Of a stretch of DNA of 64,000 nt, positions 8,384 through 17,053 are shown in pieces. The notes under the pieces are model-generated. The model was not told the origin of the DNA, made no database searches, and saw only the letters and a list, made by a program, of their open reading frames with translations. Every line of letters starts with the position of its first letter. Positions within the stretch are counted from its first letter, which is position 1. The DNA lies in the NCBI GenBank assembly GCA_035285585.1, contig JAYKGU010000213.1:1-64000 (forward strand). Direction: 5' to 3'. The DNA comes from JAYKGU01 sp035285585 (GTDB lineage: Bacteria > Cyanobacteriota > Cyanobacteriia > CAKZMO01). The position numbers were made by a program, and so were the translations under genes.

Positions 8384-8596
8384 GCTGTTGAAAACCTGCC
8401 CCATGTAAAACGACATTGTCAGGCATTTCAAACCCCTGCTAAGCATCGGCAAAGCCGACCCGTGAGTCGCGCTCATGGTCAAGCATTCCGGACTTTGCAA
8501 TCTGGTTTAAAGTGCCTTTTGAAGTAGATGGCAGGATTATAGGAGCGGCTCTTCTGGAAGTTCATCTACCTCTAGCGAGAGTTGGGGTTGTTCCGC

Positions 8597-9517
8597 TCAG
8601 CCCATCTCCTCCGGCAGGTGGTGTTGATACCAGTGTTTGGCAATGTCCAGGCGACGACAGATCCAAATATGCTCATGCCCTTCCACGTAGTCGAGAAATC
8701 GGGCCAGAGCCGCCGCCCGTCCCGGTCGCCCCGCCAGCCGACAGTGCAGGCCAACACTCATCATCTTGGGCGACTCCATTCCCTCCGCATACAGGACATC
8801 AAAGGCGTCCCGCAAATAGGTGAAAAACTGATCCCCAGAGTTAAAGCCCTGGTAAGTGGCAAACCGCATATCGTTGGTATCGAGAGTGTAGGGAATTACC
8901 AGGTGGGGCTTGCCATAGTCGTAGACCCAGTAGGGGAGGTCATCGGCGTAGCTGTCGGCGTCGTAGAGAAAGCCTCCCTCTTCTACCACTAATCGCCGCG
9001 TATTGGGGCTGATCCGGCCTTGATAAAAGCCCAGGGGGCGGGTGCCCACCATTTGGCTGTGAATGTCGATGGCGGTGCGGATGTGCTCCCGTTCGGTGGC
9101 TTCATCGACGTTTTGATAGTCAATCCAGCGATAGCCGTGGCTGGCGATTTCCCAATCGGCTTCGTTCATGGCCGCCACCGCCTCGGGGTTGCGCATCATC
9201 GCCATCGCTACGGCAAACACCGTCACTGGCATGTATCGCTGGGTAAACAGCCGATACAGCCGCCAGAATCCAGCGCGGCTGCCATACTCGTAAATCGACT
9301 CCATGTTCAGGTTGCGTGCTCCGGGCAGAGGCACCGCCCCCACCGATTCTGAGAGGAACGCCTCAGAGGCCCCATCCCCATGCAGGATACAGCTCTCGCC
9401 GCCTTCTTCATAATTGATAACAAACTGGATGGCGAGGCGGGCATTATTCTGCCATTTTGGATCAGGCGGCTGCTGACCATAGCCGACCATGTCACGGGGA
9501 TAAGGGCTTGCAACCAT
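8597..9517 (-). CDS. puuE: Allantoinase PuuE (polysaccharide-deacetylase fold)
   Basis: A 306-residue protein of the NodB/polysaccharide-deacetylase superfamily with the features of PuuE allantoinases: opening YPRDMVGYGQQPPDPKW, then FVINYEEGGE, EIASHGYRWIDYQ (metal-ligand His in SHGYRW), GFYQGRISPNTRRLV and the late SVGLHCRLAGRPGRA. PuuE hydrolyses allantoin to allantoate without a binuclear amidohydrolase site. Ureidoglycolate lyase (17054-17587) and a purine permease (17894-19312) lie within 11 kb, which supports a role in purine nitrogen use rather than cell-wall deacetylation. Confidence 0.85.
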   Translation of the reverse strand: MVASPYPRDMVGYGQQPPDPKWQNNARLAIQFVINYEEGGESCILHGDGASEAFLSESVGAVPLPGARNLNMESIYEYGSRAGFWRLYRLFTQRYMPVTVFAVAMAMMRNPEAVAAMNEADWEIASHGYRWIDYQNVDEATEREHIRTAIDIHSQMVGTRPLGFYQGRISPNTRRLVVEEGGFLYDADSYADDLPYWVYDYGKPHLVIPYTLDTNDMRFATYQGFNSGDQFFTYLRDAFDVLYAEGMESPKMMSVGLHCRLAGRPGRAAALARFLDYVEGHEHIWICRRLDIAKHWYQHHLPEEMG

Positions 9518-9558
9518 AGGGCAACGCTGATGGAGATCTGCTCTACAAATTCTATATG

Positions 9559-9663
9559 TAAGTAGGTCAGCACAATTAAATTTATGTTAGAAAACCGGGG
9601 GAGCGCCCCGGTGGGGCGCTCCCCCGGTTTTCTAACCTTCGTTTTTCAATGCAGTTCTACTTA
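9559..9663. mobile_element. Palindromic MITE-like element (105 bp)
   Basis: The core is a perfect 24-bp inverted repeat (9586-9609 against 9613-9636) around a 3-nt loop. The symmetry continues outward imperfectly to TAAGTAG at 9559-9565 and CTACTTA at 9657-9663, so the whole unit is one long hairpin. It starts only 27 bp before the ADP-ribosylglycohydrolase start and ends 46 bp after the allantoinase start. The right arm (9631-9663) recurs at 21130-21162 with one difference. Confidence 0.7.
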
Positions 9664-9689
9664 TTCCTCTGCGTTAATTCGGAGAAGTT

Positions 9690-10622
9690 ATGATCGCACG
9701 TCAAGACCAAATTACAGGTGGATTATTGGGGCTGCTGATTGGGGATGCCGTGGGCGTGCCCTATGAATTTACGTCGCCCGACAGCATTCCCCCCCTCGAC
9801 CAGATCGAGATGACGCCACCCGCCGACTTTCGCCGCACCTATCCCGGCATCGCCCCCGGCACCTGGTCAGACGACGGGGCACAGGCCCTCTGCCTGCTGG
9901 CTTCTCTGCTCGACTGCGGACGGGTAGACCCCGACGATCTGGGGCAGCGGTTTCTGAACTGGTATCAGCGGGGCTATCTGGCGATCGCCAATCGAGTTTT
10001 TGACGTGGGGGGGCACACTGCCCGCGTGCTGGGGGCGATCGCCAATGGCACCCCCATCCTGGAAGCCGGGGCCATTAATCCCAACGCCAAGGGCAATGGT
10101 TCTCTGATGCGGGTGTTGCCCCTGGTGCTCTGGCATCAGGGCAGCGACGCCGAACTGGTGGAAGCCGCCCATCTCCAGTCGCGCACCACCCACGGGGCAT
10201 TAACCTGCCAGGTGTGCTGCGCCCTCTACTGCCTGTGGGCACGTTATGTCCTGCACGAAGACCCCCATCCCTGGGCCGCCGCAGTGGCCACGCTGCGGTA
10301 CCTCTATCCAGCGCGATCGCCCCAACGCATGGAGCTGGAAAACACCATCCGCCCCGACGATCCGCCCCAGGGGGAGGGCACTGGCTATGTGGTGGACTGC
10401 CTCCACTCGGCCCGCTATGCCCTGACCGCTCCCAGTTATGAGCTAGTAGTGAAGCGGGCGATCGCCCTGGGCCACGACACCGATACAACAGCCTGTGTGG
10501 CAGGCGGGATTGCGGGACTGCGGGATGGGGTTACGGCCATTCCCCAACGGTGGCGCGATCAGCTTTTGGGGCAGGAGATCGTCGAGCCGCTTCTGGAACA
10601 ACTACTTCAGCGGTGGCGCTGA
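9690..10622 (+). CDS. ADP-ribosylglycohydrolase (DraG-like)
   Basis: A 310-residue protein of the DraG/ARH fold. Motifs: GLLIGDAVGVPYEF at the N-terminus, GTWSDDGAQALCLL (the two Asp that bind Mg; the usual following Thr is Gly here), NGSLMRVLPL, and the C-terminal metal site GHDTDTTACVAGGIAG. Family members remove ADP-ribose from protein side chains; in nitrogen fixers DraG reactivates nitrogenase reductase, but no DraT or nif gene is present, so the substrate is unknown. GGAG lies 6 nt before the ATG. The palindromic element at 9559-9663 occupies its upstream region. Confidence 0.85.
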   Translation: MIARQDQITGGLLGLLIGDAVGVPYEFTSPDSIPPLDQIEMTPPADFRRTYPGIAPGTWSDDGAQALCLLASLLDCGRVDPDDLGQRFLNWYQRGYLAIANRVFDVGGHTARVLGAIANGTPILEAGAINPNAKGNGSLMRVLPLVLWHQGSDAELVEAAHLQSRTTHGALTCQVCCALYCLWARYVLHEDPHPWAAAVATLRYLYPARSPQRMELENTIRPDDPPQGEGTGYVVDCLHSARYALTAPSYELVVKRAIALGHDTDTTACVAGGIAGLRDGVTAIPQRWRDQLLGQEIVEPLLEQLLQRWR

Positions 10623-10706
10623 GGGATAGGACGGTCATGGGAATTGGGATGTCTAAACCTGATATTATCAACGCAAACGATCGCCATGCAGAAAAAGGTT
10701 TAGACA

Positions 10707-11315
10707 TTGATCAATTCAAGTTTTATTCGGCGGCTGCTCCAAACTTCCTCCGCCATTGACGCCTTGATCGAACCCATCGGCAAAATCTTGAACGGGTTAA
10801 TTTTAATCACAATTGCAGTGGGCTTCTATAACGTAGTAGCCCGCTATATCGGTCGATTTCTAGGAATGAAACTGTCGTCCAATCTGTTTATTGAGCTGCA
10901 GTGGTACTTATTTTCGATTACTTTCCTGCTCAGCTTTGCCTACATTTTGAAACACCGATCCAACGTCCGGGTAGACATTTTTGAAACGAACTGGAGCGAT
11001 CGCCGCAAAGCGTCCATTGGCTTTTGGGGCACCGTGCTGTTTCTCATTCCCTTCTGCGTCCTGGGGCTGTGGGTGACGTTCAATCCCGTCCTGCAATCCT
11101 GGGGGCTGTTGCCCGATGGCACCTGGGGCACCTGGGAGCTGTCTCCGGATGCCAACGGCTTGCCCAGAGCGCCGATTAAAAGCATGGTGCTGGTGGCGTT
11201 TGCGCTGCTGCTAGTTCAAAGTGTTTCCGAGGCCATTAAGTATTGGGCGGTATGGTTTGGCTACATTGAGGGGCGATCGCGCCCCGATGATGTCGAGCTG
11301 CCGCCGCTGGAATAG
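10707..11315 (+). CDS. TRAP transporter small permease (DctQ)
   Basis: A 202-residue protein with four predicted membrane helices, the DctQ layout. Recognisable features are the N-terminal GKILNGLILITIAVGFYNVVARY, the ELQWYLFSITFLLSFAYILKH helix and RVDIF after it. The start is TTG at 10707 with AAAAAGG 9 nt upstream; no ATG gives a full first helix. It forms an operon with the large permease 28 bp downstream. The DctQ subunit associates with DctM and is needed for Na+-driven substrate uptake. Confidence 0.9.
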   Translation: MINSSFIRRLLQTSSAIDALIEPIGKILNGLILITIAVGFYNVVARYIGRFLGMKLSSNLFIELQWYLFSITFLLSFAYILKHRSNVRVDIFETNWSDRRKASIGFWGTVLFLIPFCVLGLWVTFNPVLQSWGLLPDGTWGTWELSPDANGLPRAPIKSMVLVAFALLLVQSVSEAIKYWAVWFGYIEGRSRPDDVELPPLE

Positions 11316-11343
11316 GTAGATTAGCACACCGTTAAGGAGCATT

Positions 11344-12678
11344 ATGGGCTACGAGTGGTTGGCGATCGCCATGTTCGTTGGCTTCTTTATTATTCTGATC
11401 AGCGGCTACCCGGTGGCCTTCTCCTTTGCGGGTACAGGGCTGGTTTTCGGCTTAGTCGGCTGGTTCGTGGGGGTCTTTGACCCCGATCGCCTGCTGCTGC
11501 TGCCCAATATCTGGTTCGGCACCATGTCGAACTTTACCTTGTTGGCCATTCCCTACTTCGTCTTCCTGGGGGCGGTCCTGGAGAAATCGGGCCTGGCGGA
11601 GGAGCTACTGGAAACTGTGGGCATCGTTTTGGGTCCCCTGCGGGGCGGCATGGCCCTGGCCGTGGTGCTGGTGGGCACGCTGCTGGCGGCCACCACCGGG
11701 GTCGTGGCGGCGACGGTGATCATTATGGGGATGCTGTCGCTGCCGATTATGCTGCGCTATGGCTACGACAAGCAGCTGGCAGCGGGCGTCATCGTGGCAG
11801 CGGGTACCCTGGCGCAGCTGGTGCCCCCCAGCCTGGTTTTGGTCGTCCTCAGTGACCAGATTGGGGTTTCCGTTGGCGATTTGTTCTTGGGGGCGCTGAT
11901 TCCAGGATTAATGCTGGCCGGGGCTTACGCCCTGTATGTGGTGGTGCTGGCCTTCTTCAAGCCCAGCGTTGCTCCGGCGCTGCCGGTGGAGATGCGCCGC
12001 ATCGGCGGGGGCGAACTGCTCCGCCGGGTCATTAAAGCCGTAGTGCCGCCAGTGGTGCTGATTTTCCTGGTCCTCGGCAGCATCTTCTTTGGGCTGGCCA
12101 CCCCCACGGAAGCCGGATCGGTGGGAGCGGTGAGTGCCTGCGCCCTGGCGGCGGTCAACCGTCGCCTCACCTTCAAGCTCCTATGGGAGGCGGCCCATGC
12201 CACCGCCGTGGTCACGGGCGTCGTACTCACCATTCTGATCTGTTCTTCCTTTTTTGGCCTGGTGTTTGATGCCCTCGGCGGCAAAACGCTGATTACTAAC
12301 CTGCTGGTCAACCTGCCCGGTGGCTACCTCACCTTTCTTCTGGTTGCCAACATCACCATTTTTCTGCTGGGGGTGTTTCTGGAATTCATCGAGATTAGCT
12401 TCATTGCCATGCCCCTGCTGGTGCCCGCCGCCCAGGCCCTGGGGCTGGACATGGTGTGGTTTGGAGTGGTGATGGCACTGAATTTGCAGACCGCGTTTAT
12501 CTCGCCGCCAGTGGGCTTTTCCCTGTTTTATCTCCAGAGCGTTGCCCCCGAAACTGTAAGCACGGAAGAAATCCACCGCAGCGCCATTCCGTTTATGGTG
12601 ATTCAGGTGGCGGTGTTGGTTCTGGTGATTGTGTTTCCCCAGACGGTGACCTGGCTGGTGGGGCGATCGCTCCAATAA
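11344..12678 (+). CDS. TRAP transporter large permease (DctM)
   Basis: A 444-residue polytopic protein of the DctM/ion-transporter superfamily, about 12 hydrophobic segments. Typical stretches: SGYPVAFSFAGTGLVFG, LLAIPYFVFLGAVLEKSGLAEELL, VIVAAGTLAQLVPPSLVLVVLSDQIGVSVG and ATPTEAGSVGAVSA. AAGGAG precedes the ATG by 5 nt. This is the translocating subunit; with the DctQ gene before it and the binding protein gene at 12869-14005 it makes a complete TRAP system. Confidence 0.93.
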   Translation: MGYEWLAIAMFVGFFIILISGYPVAFSFAGTGLVFGLVGWFVGVFDPDRLLLLPNIWFGTMSNFTLLAIPYFVFLGAVLEKSGLAEELLETVGIVLGPLRGGMALAVVLVGTLLAATTGVVAATVIIMGMLSLPIMLRYGYDKQLAAGVIVAAGTLAQLVPPSLVLVVLSDQIGVSVGDLFLGALIPGLMLAGAYALYVVVLAFFKPSVAPALPVEMRRIGGGELLRRVIKAVVPPVVLIFLVLGSIFFGLATPTEAGSVGAVSACALAAVNRRLTFKLLWEAAHATAVVTGVVLTILICSSFFGLVFDALGGKTLITNLLVNLPGGYLTFLLVANITIFLLGVFLEFIEISFIAMPLLVPAAQALGLDMVWFGVVMALNLQTAFISPPVGFSLFYLQSVAPETVSTEEIHRSAIPFMVIQVAVLVLVIVFPQTVTWLVGRSLQ

Positions 12679-12753
12679 ACGTATCCACTCAGGTTGGAAA
12701 ATTTTGGTTGGACAGGGGTCAGAATTCAGGAGTCGGAATTCAGGAGGGAGCTG

Positions 12754-12844
12754 ACTCCTGGCTCCTGACTCCTGGCTCCTGACTCCTGACTCCTGACTCC
12801 TGGCTCCTGACTCCTGACTCCTGACTCCTGGCTCCTGACTCCTG
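12754..12844. repeat. Heptanucleotide tandem array, 13 units
   Basis: Thirteen exact-phase copies of RCTCCTG (nine ACTCCTG, four GCTCCTG) between the convergent stops of the DctM and DctP genes. On the minus strand the unit is CAGGAGY, close to the arrays at 51611-51740. This fits the short tandemly repeated repetitive (STRR) sequences of cyanobacteria. Confidence 0.95.
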
Positions 12845-12868
12845 ACCCCCGATTTCTATCGAGCCATG

Positions 12869-14005
12869 CTACGAGCCAGTTGCGTAGACGAAGCGCTCAA
12901 AGCTGCCCTGGTTGAGCTTGCTCCAGGCATAGACGCGATCGCGAAATCCCTGCCAGTCCTCGTAGATTGCCTTGAAGTCGGCATCCTGGGCGGCAAATTC
13001 CTCGTACAGTTCCAGGGTGGCCTGCTGGGCCGCCGCCATGATTTCCCCGCTGTATTCCCGGAGCTGCACGCCGCTGTCCACCAATCGCTGAAGGGCTTCG
13101 TTATTGCGGGTTTCGTAGCGGGACAGCATTTCCACATTGGCCTCAAAGGAGGCGGTGCGGATGATGTCTTTGTACGCCTGGGGCAGCTGGTTCCACTCGT
13201 CCAGATTAATCTGCACTTCCAGAGTGGTGCCGGGTTCCCACCAGCCGGGGTAGTAGTAGAATTCAGCGACTCTATTCAAGCCCAGCTTCTCGTCGTCGTA
13301 GGGACCGACCCACTCTGCCGCGTCAATGGCCCCGGTTTGCAGCGCCTGGAAGATTTCGCCCCCCGGCAGGGTCTGCACGGTGACGCCCAGCTTGCTCATC
13401 ACCTGCCCCCCCAGACCGGGAATCCGCATCTTGAGGCCGCTCAAGTCCGCAATGGAGGCGATTTCTTTGCGGAACCATCCGCCCATCTGCGCCCCCGTGT
13501 TGCCCGCCGGAAACTGGACGACGTTGAAGGTGCGGGCATAGAATTCCTGGAGCTTGTCTAACCCACCGCCTTCATACAGCCAGGCGTTTTGCTGCTGGGG
13601 CGTGAAGCCAAAGGGCAAGCTGGACCCAAACCCCATCACCGGACTGCGCCCCGTGTAGTAGTAGGAGGCGGTATGGCCGCAGGGCACCGCACCCTGGGAG
13701 ACCACGTTCAGCACCTCCAGGGGCGGCGCAATTTCCCCCGCCGCTCGCGGGGTAATGGTGAAGCGTCCGCCGCTCATGGCATTGACTCGCTCCGCAAAGG
13801 TTTGGGCACCCCCCAGGATAGTATCCAGAGCCGCTGGCCAGCTGGTGGCCATTTGCCAATCAATTCTGGGCAGCTCTTTATCCCCTGCTGCGCCTGGCGT
13901 AGCGGTCGTATCCGTCGCGGGGTTTTGGCTACAGGCCACCAGGCTGGCGGTGCCAGCGGCCATCGCGCCGTAGGTGGTGGTTTTGATCAACTGCCGACGT
14001 TTCAT
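12869..14005 (-). CDS. TRAP transporter substrate-binding protein (TakP-like)
   Basis: The start is the ATG at 14005 with GAGGAAAG upstream. The N-terminus combines a twin-arginine (MKRRQLIKT) and a lipobox (LVAC, Cys24), so it is an exported lipoprotein, possibly Tat-dependent. The mature part (379 residues in all) has the TakP/2-oxoacid subgroup signatures: MATSWPAALDTILGGAQTFA, GHTASYYYTG, QMGGWFRKEI and IDAAEWVGPYDDEKLG; the Arg in WFRKE and the Glu-Trp in AAEWVG match ligand contacts in TakP. A 2-oxo acid or similar carboxylate is the likely cargo. It is convergent with its permease genes instead of co-transcribed. Confidence 0.92.
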   Translation of the reverse strand: MKRRQLIKTTTYGAMAAGTASLVACSQNPATDTTATPGAAGDKELPRIDWQMATSWPAALDTILGGAQTFAERVNAMSGGRFTITPRAAGEIAPPLEVLNVVSQGAVPCGHTASYYYTGRSPVMGFGSSLPFGFTPQQQNAWLYEGGGLDKLQEFYARTFNVVQFPAGNTGAQMGGWFRKEIASIADLSGLKMRIPGLGGQVMSKLGVTVQTLPGGEIFQALQTGAIDAAEWVGPYDDEKLGLNRVAEFYYYPGWWEPGTTLEVQINLDEWNQLPQAYKDIIRTASFEANVEMLSRYETRNNEALQRLVDSGVQLREYSGEIMAAAQQATLELYEEFAAQDADFKAIYEDWQGFRDRVYAWSKLNQGSFERFVYATGS

Positions 14006-14167
14006 AGGGCTTTCCTCTTTGGGGCTTTGAGAGTCACAGAGATTGGATGCAGGACTGACGAGGCTGAAAGACTCGAATGAATGCTGATTGTCTGACAAAA
14101 TGAGGGGGCAGTGGTGTAACCGTTAGGAAATTGTAAAGAAGCGATCGCCCCCCCACTCAAACCCAAC

Positions 14168-15067
14168 TCATGCCTGATCCAAAGCTTTGAAGGAAAACCG
14201 ACGCTGTGACCACCAGGCAAAGGCCCCACTGACCCCAAACATCAGCAGGGAATAGATGGCGGCGGGAATGGCCATGGTGGGCGTGTTGAGCAGGGTGGGG
14301 GCACTGGCAATGGCGATCGCCAGAGTCCCGTTTTGAATCCCAACTTCTATGGTGATGGCAGTGGTGCTGCGATCATCCAGTCGCGCCAGGGTGGCAATGC
14401 CGTACCCCAGGGCCATCGTCAGCACCATCAAGGCCAGCGTTACGCCCCCCACCTGCACAAAGAAGCTGGCGACATTTGCCCGCTCTTTGACCAGCAACCC
14501 GGCAATGATCAGCCCCAGGAAGAACAGCGAGAGCCACTTCACCCCCCGCTCTACCCTGGCGGCAAAGCCCGGTGCGCGAGCATGGAGCACCATCCCCAGG
14601 GAAACGGGAATCAGGGTGATCACCGCAATCTGAAGCACGGTGCTGAGAAACGGTAGCTGTAAGGCGGTTCCCTCACCCGCACCTGTGCCCATGAAGATCT
14701 GCATCGCCAGGTTGACCACCAAGGGAATGGTAAATACGGTAATCAGGCTGCTAATGGCTGTCAGCGTAATGGATAGGGCCACATTGCCCTTCGCCAGGTA
14801 GGTCACCAGGTTAGAGGTGGGGCCACCGGGGCAGGCCGCCAGAATGATCAGGCCCACAGCGAGGTCGGGCGTGAGGGGGAAAACCCCGGCCAGGATGAAC
14901 CCCACCAGGGGCAGAAGAAGAAGCTGAGCAAGCAGACCCAAAATGACGGCCCCTGGCTCTACGAGAATCCGCTTGAAGTCGGCCAGGGTTAGCCCCAGGC
15001 CCATGCCGAGCATGATGATGAACAGGGCCAGGGGAAGGAATATCTCGGTGAGAAAGTTTGATTCCAT
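14168..15067 (-). CDS. Bile acid:sodium symporter (BASS) family transporter
   Basis: About 300 residues with nine to ten hydrophobic helices and the BASS sequence hallmarks: PLALFIIMLGMGLGLT near the start, ACPGGPTSNLVTYLAKGNVALSIT (read in two overlapping halves) for the first crossover helix, and EVGIQNGTLAIAIA for the second. The paired crossover motifs form the Na+ and substrate sites. Bacterial and plastid relatives carry pyruvate and other organic anions; bile acids are not expected here. A GTG at 15076 is an alternative start three codons upstream. Confidence 0.9.
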   Translation of the reverse strand: MESNFLTEIFLPLALFIIMLGMGLGLTLADFKRILVEPGAVILGLLAQLLLLPLVGFILAGVFPLTPDLAVGLIILAACPGGPTSNLVTYLAKGNVALSITLTAISSLITVFTIPLVVNLAMQIFMGTGAGEGTALQLPFLSTVLQIAVITLIPVSLGMVLHARAPGFAARVERGVKWLSLFFLGLIIAGLLVKERANVASFFVQVGGVTLALMVLTMALGYGIATLARLDDRSTTAITIEVGIQNGTLAIAIASAPTLLNTPTMAIPAAIYSLLMFGVSGAFAWWSQRRFSFKALDQA

Positions 15068-15282
15068 GAGATGCACGGATGAAGATAGGAAGGGGCGATC
15101 GCCCGACTTGAGGCTTCTTCTGGAAAGGGTTTATTGCTTTTTGGGGCGGTACGGTGCTGATCCGCAGATTACGCAGATTGCGCAGATTATGGGGATGGGT
15201 GGCATCTCTGGGTAGAACTGGGGCGTGACTCGCTCGCTGCGGATATCAACTCGTTCCTATCGCCCTACGGGCTAAGGTTTGA

Positions 15283-15315
15283 GTGTGGAACCCCCGCGCT
15301 GCGGGGGTTCCACAC
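15283..15315. repeat. Perfect 15-bp inverted repeat (hairpin)
   Basis: The arm at 15283-15297 (starting GTGTGGAACCCCC) and its reverse complement at 15301-15315 enclose the loop GCT. There is no T-tract on either side, so a REP-like element is as likely as a terminator. Confidence 0.7.
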
Positions 15316-15376
15316 CTCTTGAACGTCCTAACGCGAAAGCATAACGCCATATCAGTGCCGATTCTCTATCTGCGCC

Positions 15377-15395
15377 CATCTGCGCCATCTGCGGA
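15377..15395. repeat. CATCTGCGCCATCTGCGGA dispersed repeat, copy 1
   Basis: The same 19 nt recur at 19481-19499. Both copies are intergenic and sit within longer runs of CATCTGCG-like units. Confidence 0.8.
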
Positions 15396-15427
15396 TATAT
15401 CCAACGTTTGCTCTAGCCATACCGGGG

Positions 15428-17020
15428 CTAAACCACGGAGCCTGCCGCTGCCAGTACCTGCGCCTGCTGCTTTAAGCGCTCTTCCTCCGCTAGAAACTCC
15501 TGGAGTTGCGCCTCGATTTCGTCGCGCACAATCTGGCGATACTCGATGAAATGCTCGTTGTGGGCACAGACGGTCAAATACTGGATGGTGACCGGCGGAT
15601 TGTGGCGCATGATGCTGAACAGGTGGTGCCAGAACTTCCAGCGGGTGGGACGTTTGACGCCCTGCCGCCAGGCGACGGTAAGCAAAGCTTTGACGTCCAC
15701 CGGGTCGGGCGGCTTGGGAGAGGCCGGTTGACAGCGGGGGGCACCCATCGTCAGGAAACAGCGGTGGATGCGGTCCAGATACTGCCCCGGTTCATAGAGC
15801 CGCCAGAAGGCGTCTACATATTCTCGGGCGATGTCCTCCAGGGGGCGGGTGGGGATGAAGTTCATTAGGGTGGTCTGGTTGATGGTGCCGTCTTTGCCCG
15901 CCCGCAGTCGGCCTTCTTTCTCCAGGCGATGCCAGAGGGCGGTGTGGGGCAGGGCTTGCAGCATGGCGAAGGTGGTGGTGGGGATGTGGGTTTGCTCGAC
16001 GAATTCCACGATGCGATCGCCCGCCCCTGCTTTCTCCCCATCAAAGCCGATAATGAAGCCCGCCATCACCCGCAGTCCGGCACGGGTAATGGTGTCCACG
16101 GCTTCATTGAGAGAGCTGCGCGTATTTTGAAACTTCTTGGTGAGGGCCAGACTCTCCTCATCTGGGGTTTCAATGCCCAGGAAGACGGCGTTAAAATTGC
16201 ACTCCATCATCAAGTCCAGCAGCTCTGGGTCGTTGGCCAGGTCCACCGACGCCTCAGTGGTGAAGCTGAAGGGGTAGTCATACTGCCGCTGCCAGTTCAC
16301 CAGCTCCTTCAGCAGCAGCTTCACGTTGCGCTTGTTGCCGATGAAGTTGTCGTCCACCATGAACACGGCCCGCCGCCAGCCCAGGTCATACAGGTACTCC
16401 AGCTCTCGCAAAAGCTGGGCGGGGGTTTTGGTGCGGGGCTTGCGTCCGTACAGGGTGATAATGTCGCAGAATTCGCACTGGAAGGGGCAGCCTCGGGAGA
16501 ACTGGACGGACATGGAGTCGTAGGCGTCAAACTCCAGCAGGTCGAACCGGGGGATGGGGGTTTGGGTGACGTCCGGCTTTTCTCCATCAGAGCGGTAGGT
16601 GCCCTGGCGATCGCCCCGCTGAATCGCTTCTACAAACATCGGCAGGGTAATTTCCCCCTCATCCAGAATCAGGTAATCCACCCCCGCCCCTTCCATATCC
16701 TCCGGCATGGAAGTCGGGTAGGGGCCGCCCACCGCCACCGGCTTACCCCGGCGCTTGGCCTCGCGGATCTGGGCCAGCATGTCTTCCTTCTGCACAATCA
16801 TGGCGGACAGAATGACCAGGTCGGCCCAGGCCCATTCCTTCTCCGTCACCTCGCGCACGTTGCGATCCACCAGCTTAAAGGCCCAGTTTTGGGGCAGAAT
16901 GGCCGCCGCCGTCACCAGGCCCAGGGGGGGCAGCAGCACCTTGCGGTTGACCAACTCCAGAACTTTTTCGTAGGACCAGAAGGTTTTGGGAAATTGGGGA
17001 TAGACCAGTAGGACATTCAT
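15428..17020 (-). CDS. B12-binding-domain radical SAM protein
   Basis: The start is the ATG at 17020 (MNVLLVYPQFPKTFWSYEK) with GAGG upstream. Order: cobalamin-binding Rossmann domain (about residues 1-140), radical SAM domain with CxxxCxxC in SRGCPFQCEFCDIITLYGR (near residues 180-200), and a C-terminal region of the DUF4070 type. The 530-residue length is usual for these proteins, which are widespread in cyanobacteria and thought to modify lipids, hopanoids or other unidentified substrates. There are no hopanoid genes nearby, so the substrate is open. Confidence 0.88.
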   Translation of the reverse strand: MNVLLVYPQFPKTFWSYEKVLELVNRKVLLPPLGLVTAAAILPQNWAFKLVDRNVREVTEKEWAWADLVILSAMIVQKEDMLAQIREAKRRGKPVAVGGPYPTSMPEDMEGAGVDYLILDEGEITLPMFVEAIQRGDRQGTYRSDGEKPDVTQTPIPRFDLLEFDAYDSMSVQFSRGCPFQCEFCDIITLYGRKPRTKTPAQLLRELEYLYDLGWRRAVFMVDDNFIGNKRNVKLLLKELVNWQRQYDYPFSFTTEASVDLANDPELLDLMMECNFNAVFLGIETPDEESLALTKKFQNTRSSLNEAVDTITRAGLRVMAGFIIGFDGEKAGAGDRIVEFVEQTHIPTTTFAMLQALPHTALWHRLEKEGRLRAGKDGTINQTTLMNFIPTRPLEDIAREYVDAFWRLYEPGQYLDRIHRCFLTMGAPRCQPASPKPPDPVDVKALLTVAWRQGVKRPTRWKFWHHLFSIMRHNPPVTIQYLTVCAHNEHFIEYRQIVRDEIEAQLQEFLAEEERLKQQAQVLAAAGSVV

Positions 17021-17053
17021 GCTGGATAACCTCACACCGTTCGTTGCCTGAGT

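Larger units (their letters stand above)
15068..15427. other. 360-bp intergenic region with strong hairpin and dispersed repeats
   Basis: Between the BASS start and the radical SAM stop. It contains short CGCAGATT repeats near 15163-15188, a perfect 15-bp hairpin at 15283-15315, and CATCTGCG repeats at 15377-15395. No coding sequence is convincing. The hairpin may serve as the leftward terminator or be a REP-like element. Confidence 0.6.

Noticed and set aside
9690..10622. Nitrogenase-regulating DraG
   Set aside because: No draT or nif gene is in the window and the family has many other substrates; kept as DraG-like only.
12754..12844. Possible CRISPR array
   Set aside because: The repeats are contiguous 7-bp units without spacers; the arrays at 17787-17866, 51611-51694 and 51706-51740 fail for the same reason. 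No cas gene is present.
15929..17011. 360-codon plus-strand frame opposite the radical SAM gene
   Set aside because: The minus-strand protein has a complete radical SAM motif and B12 domain; the plus frame has His/Gln/Gly-rich sequence typical of a shadow frame.
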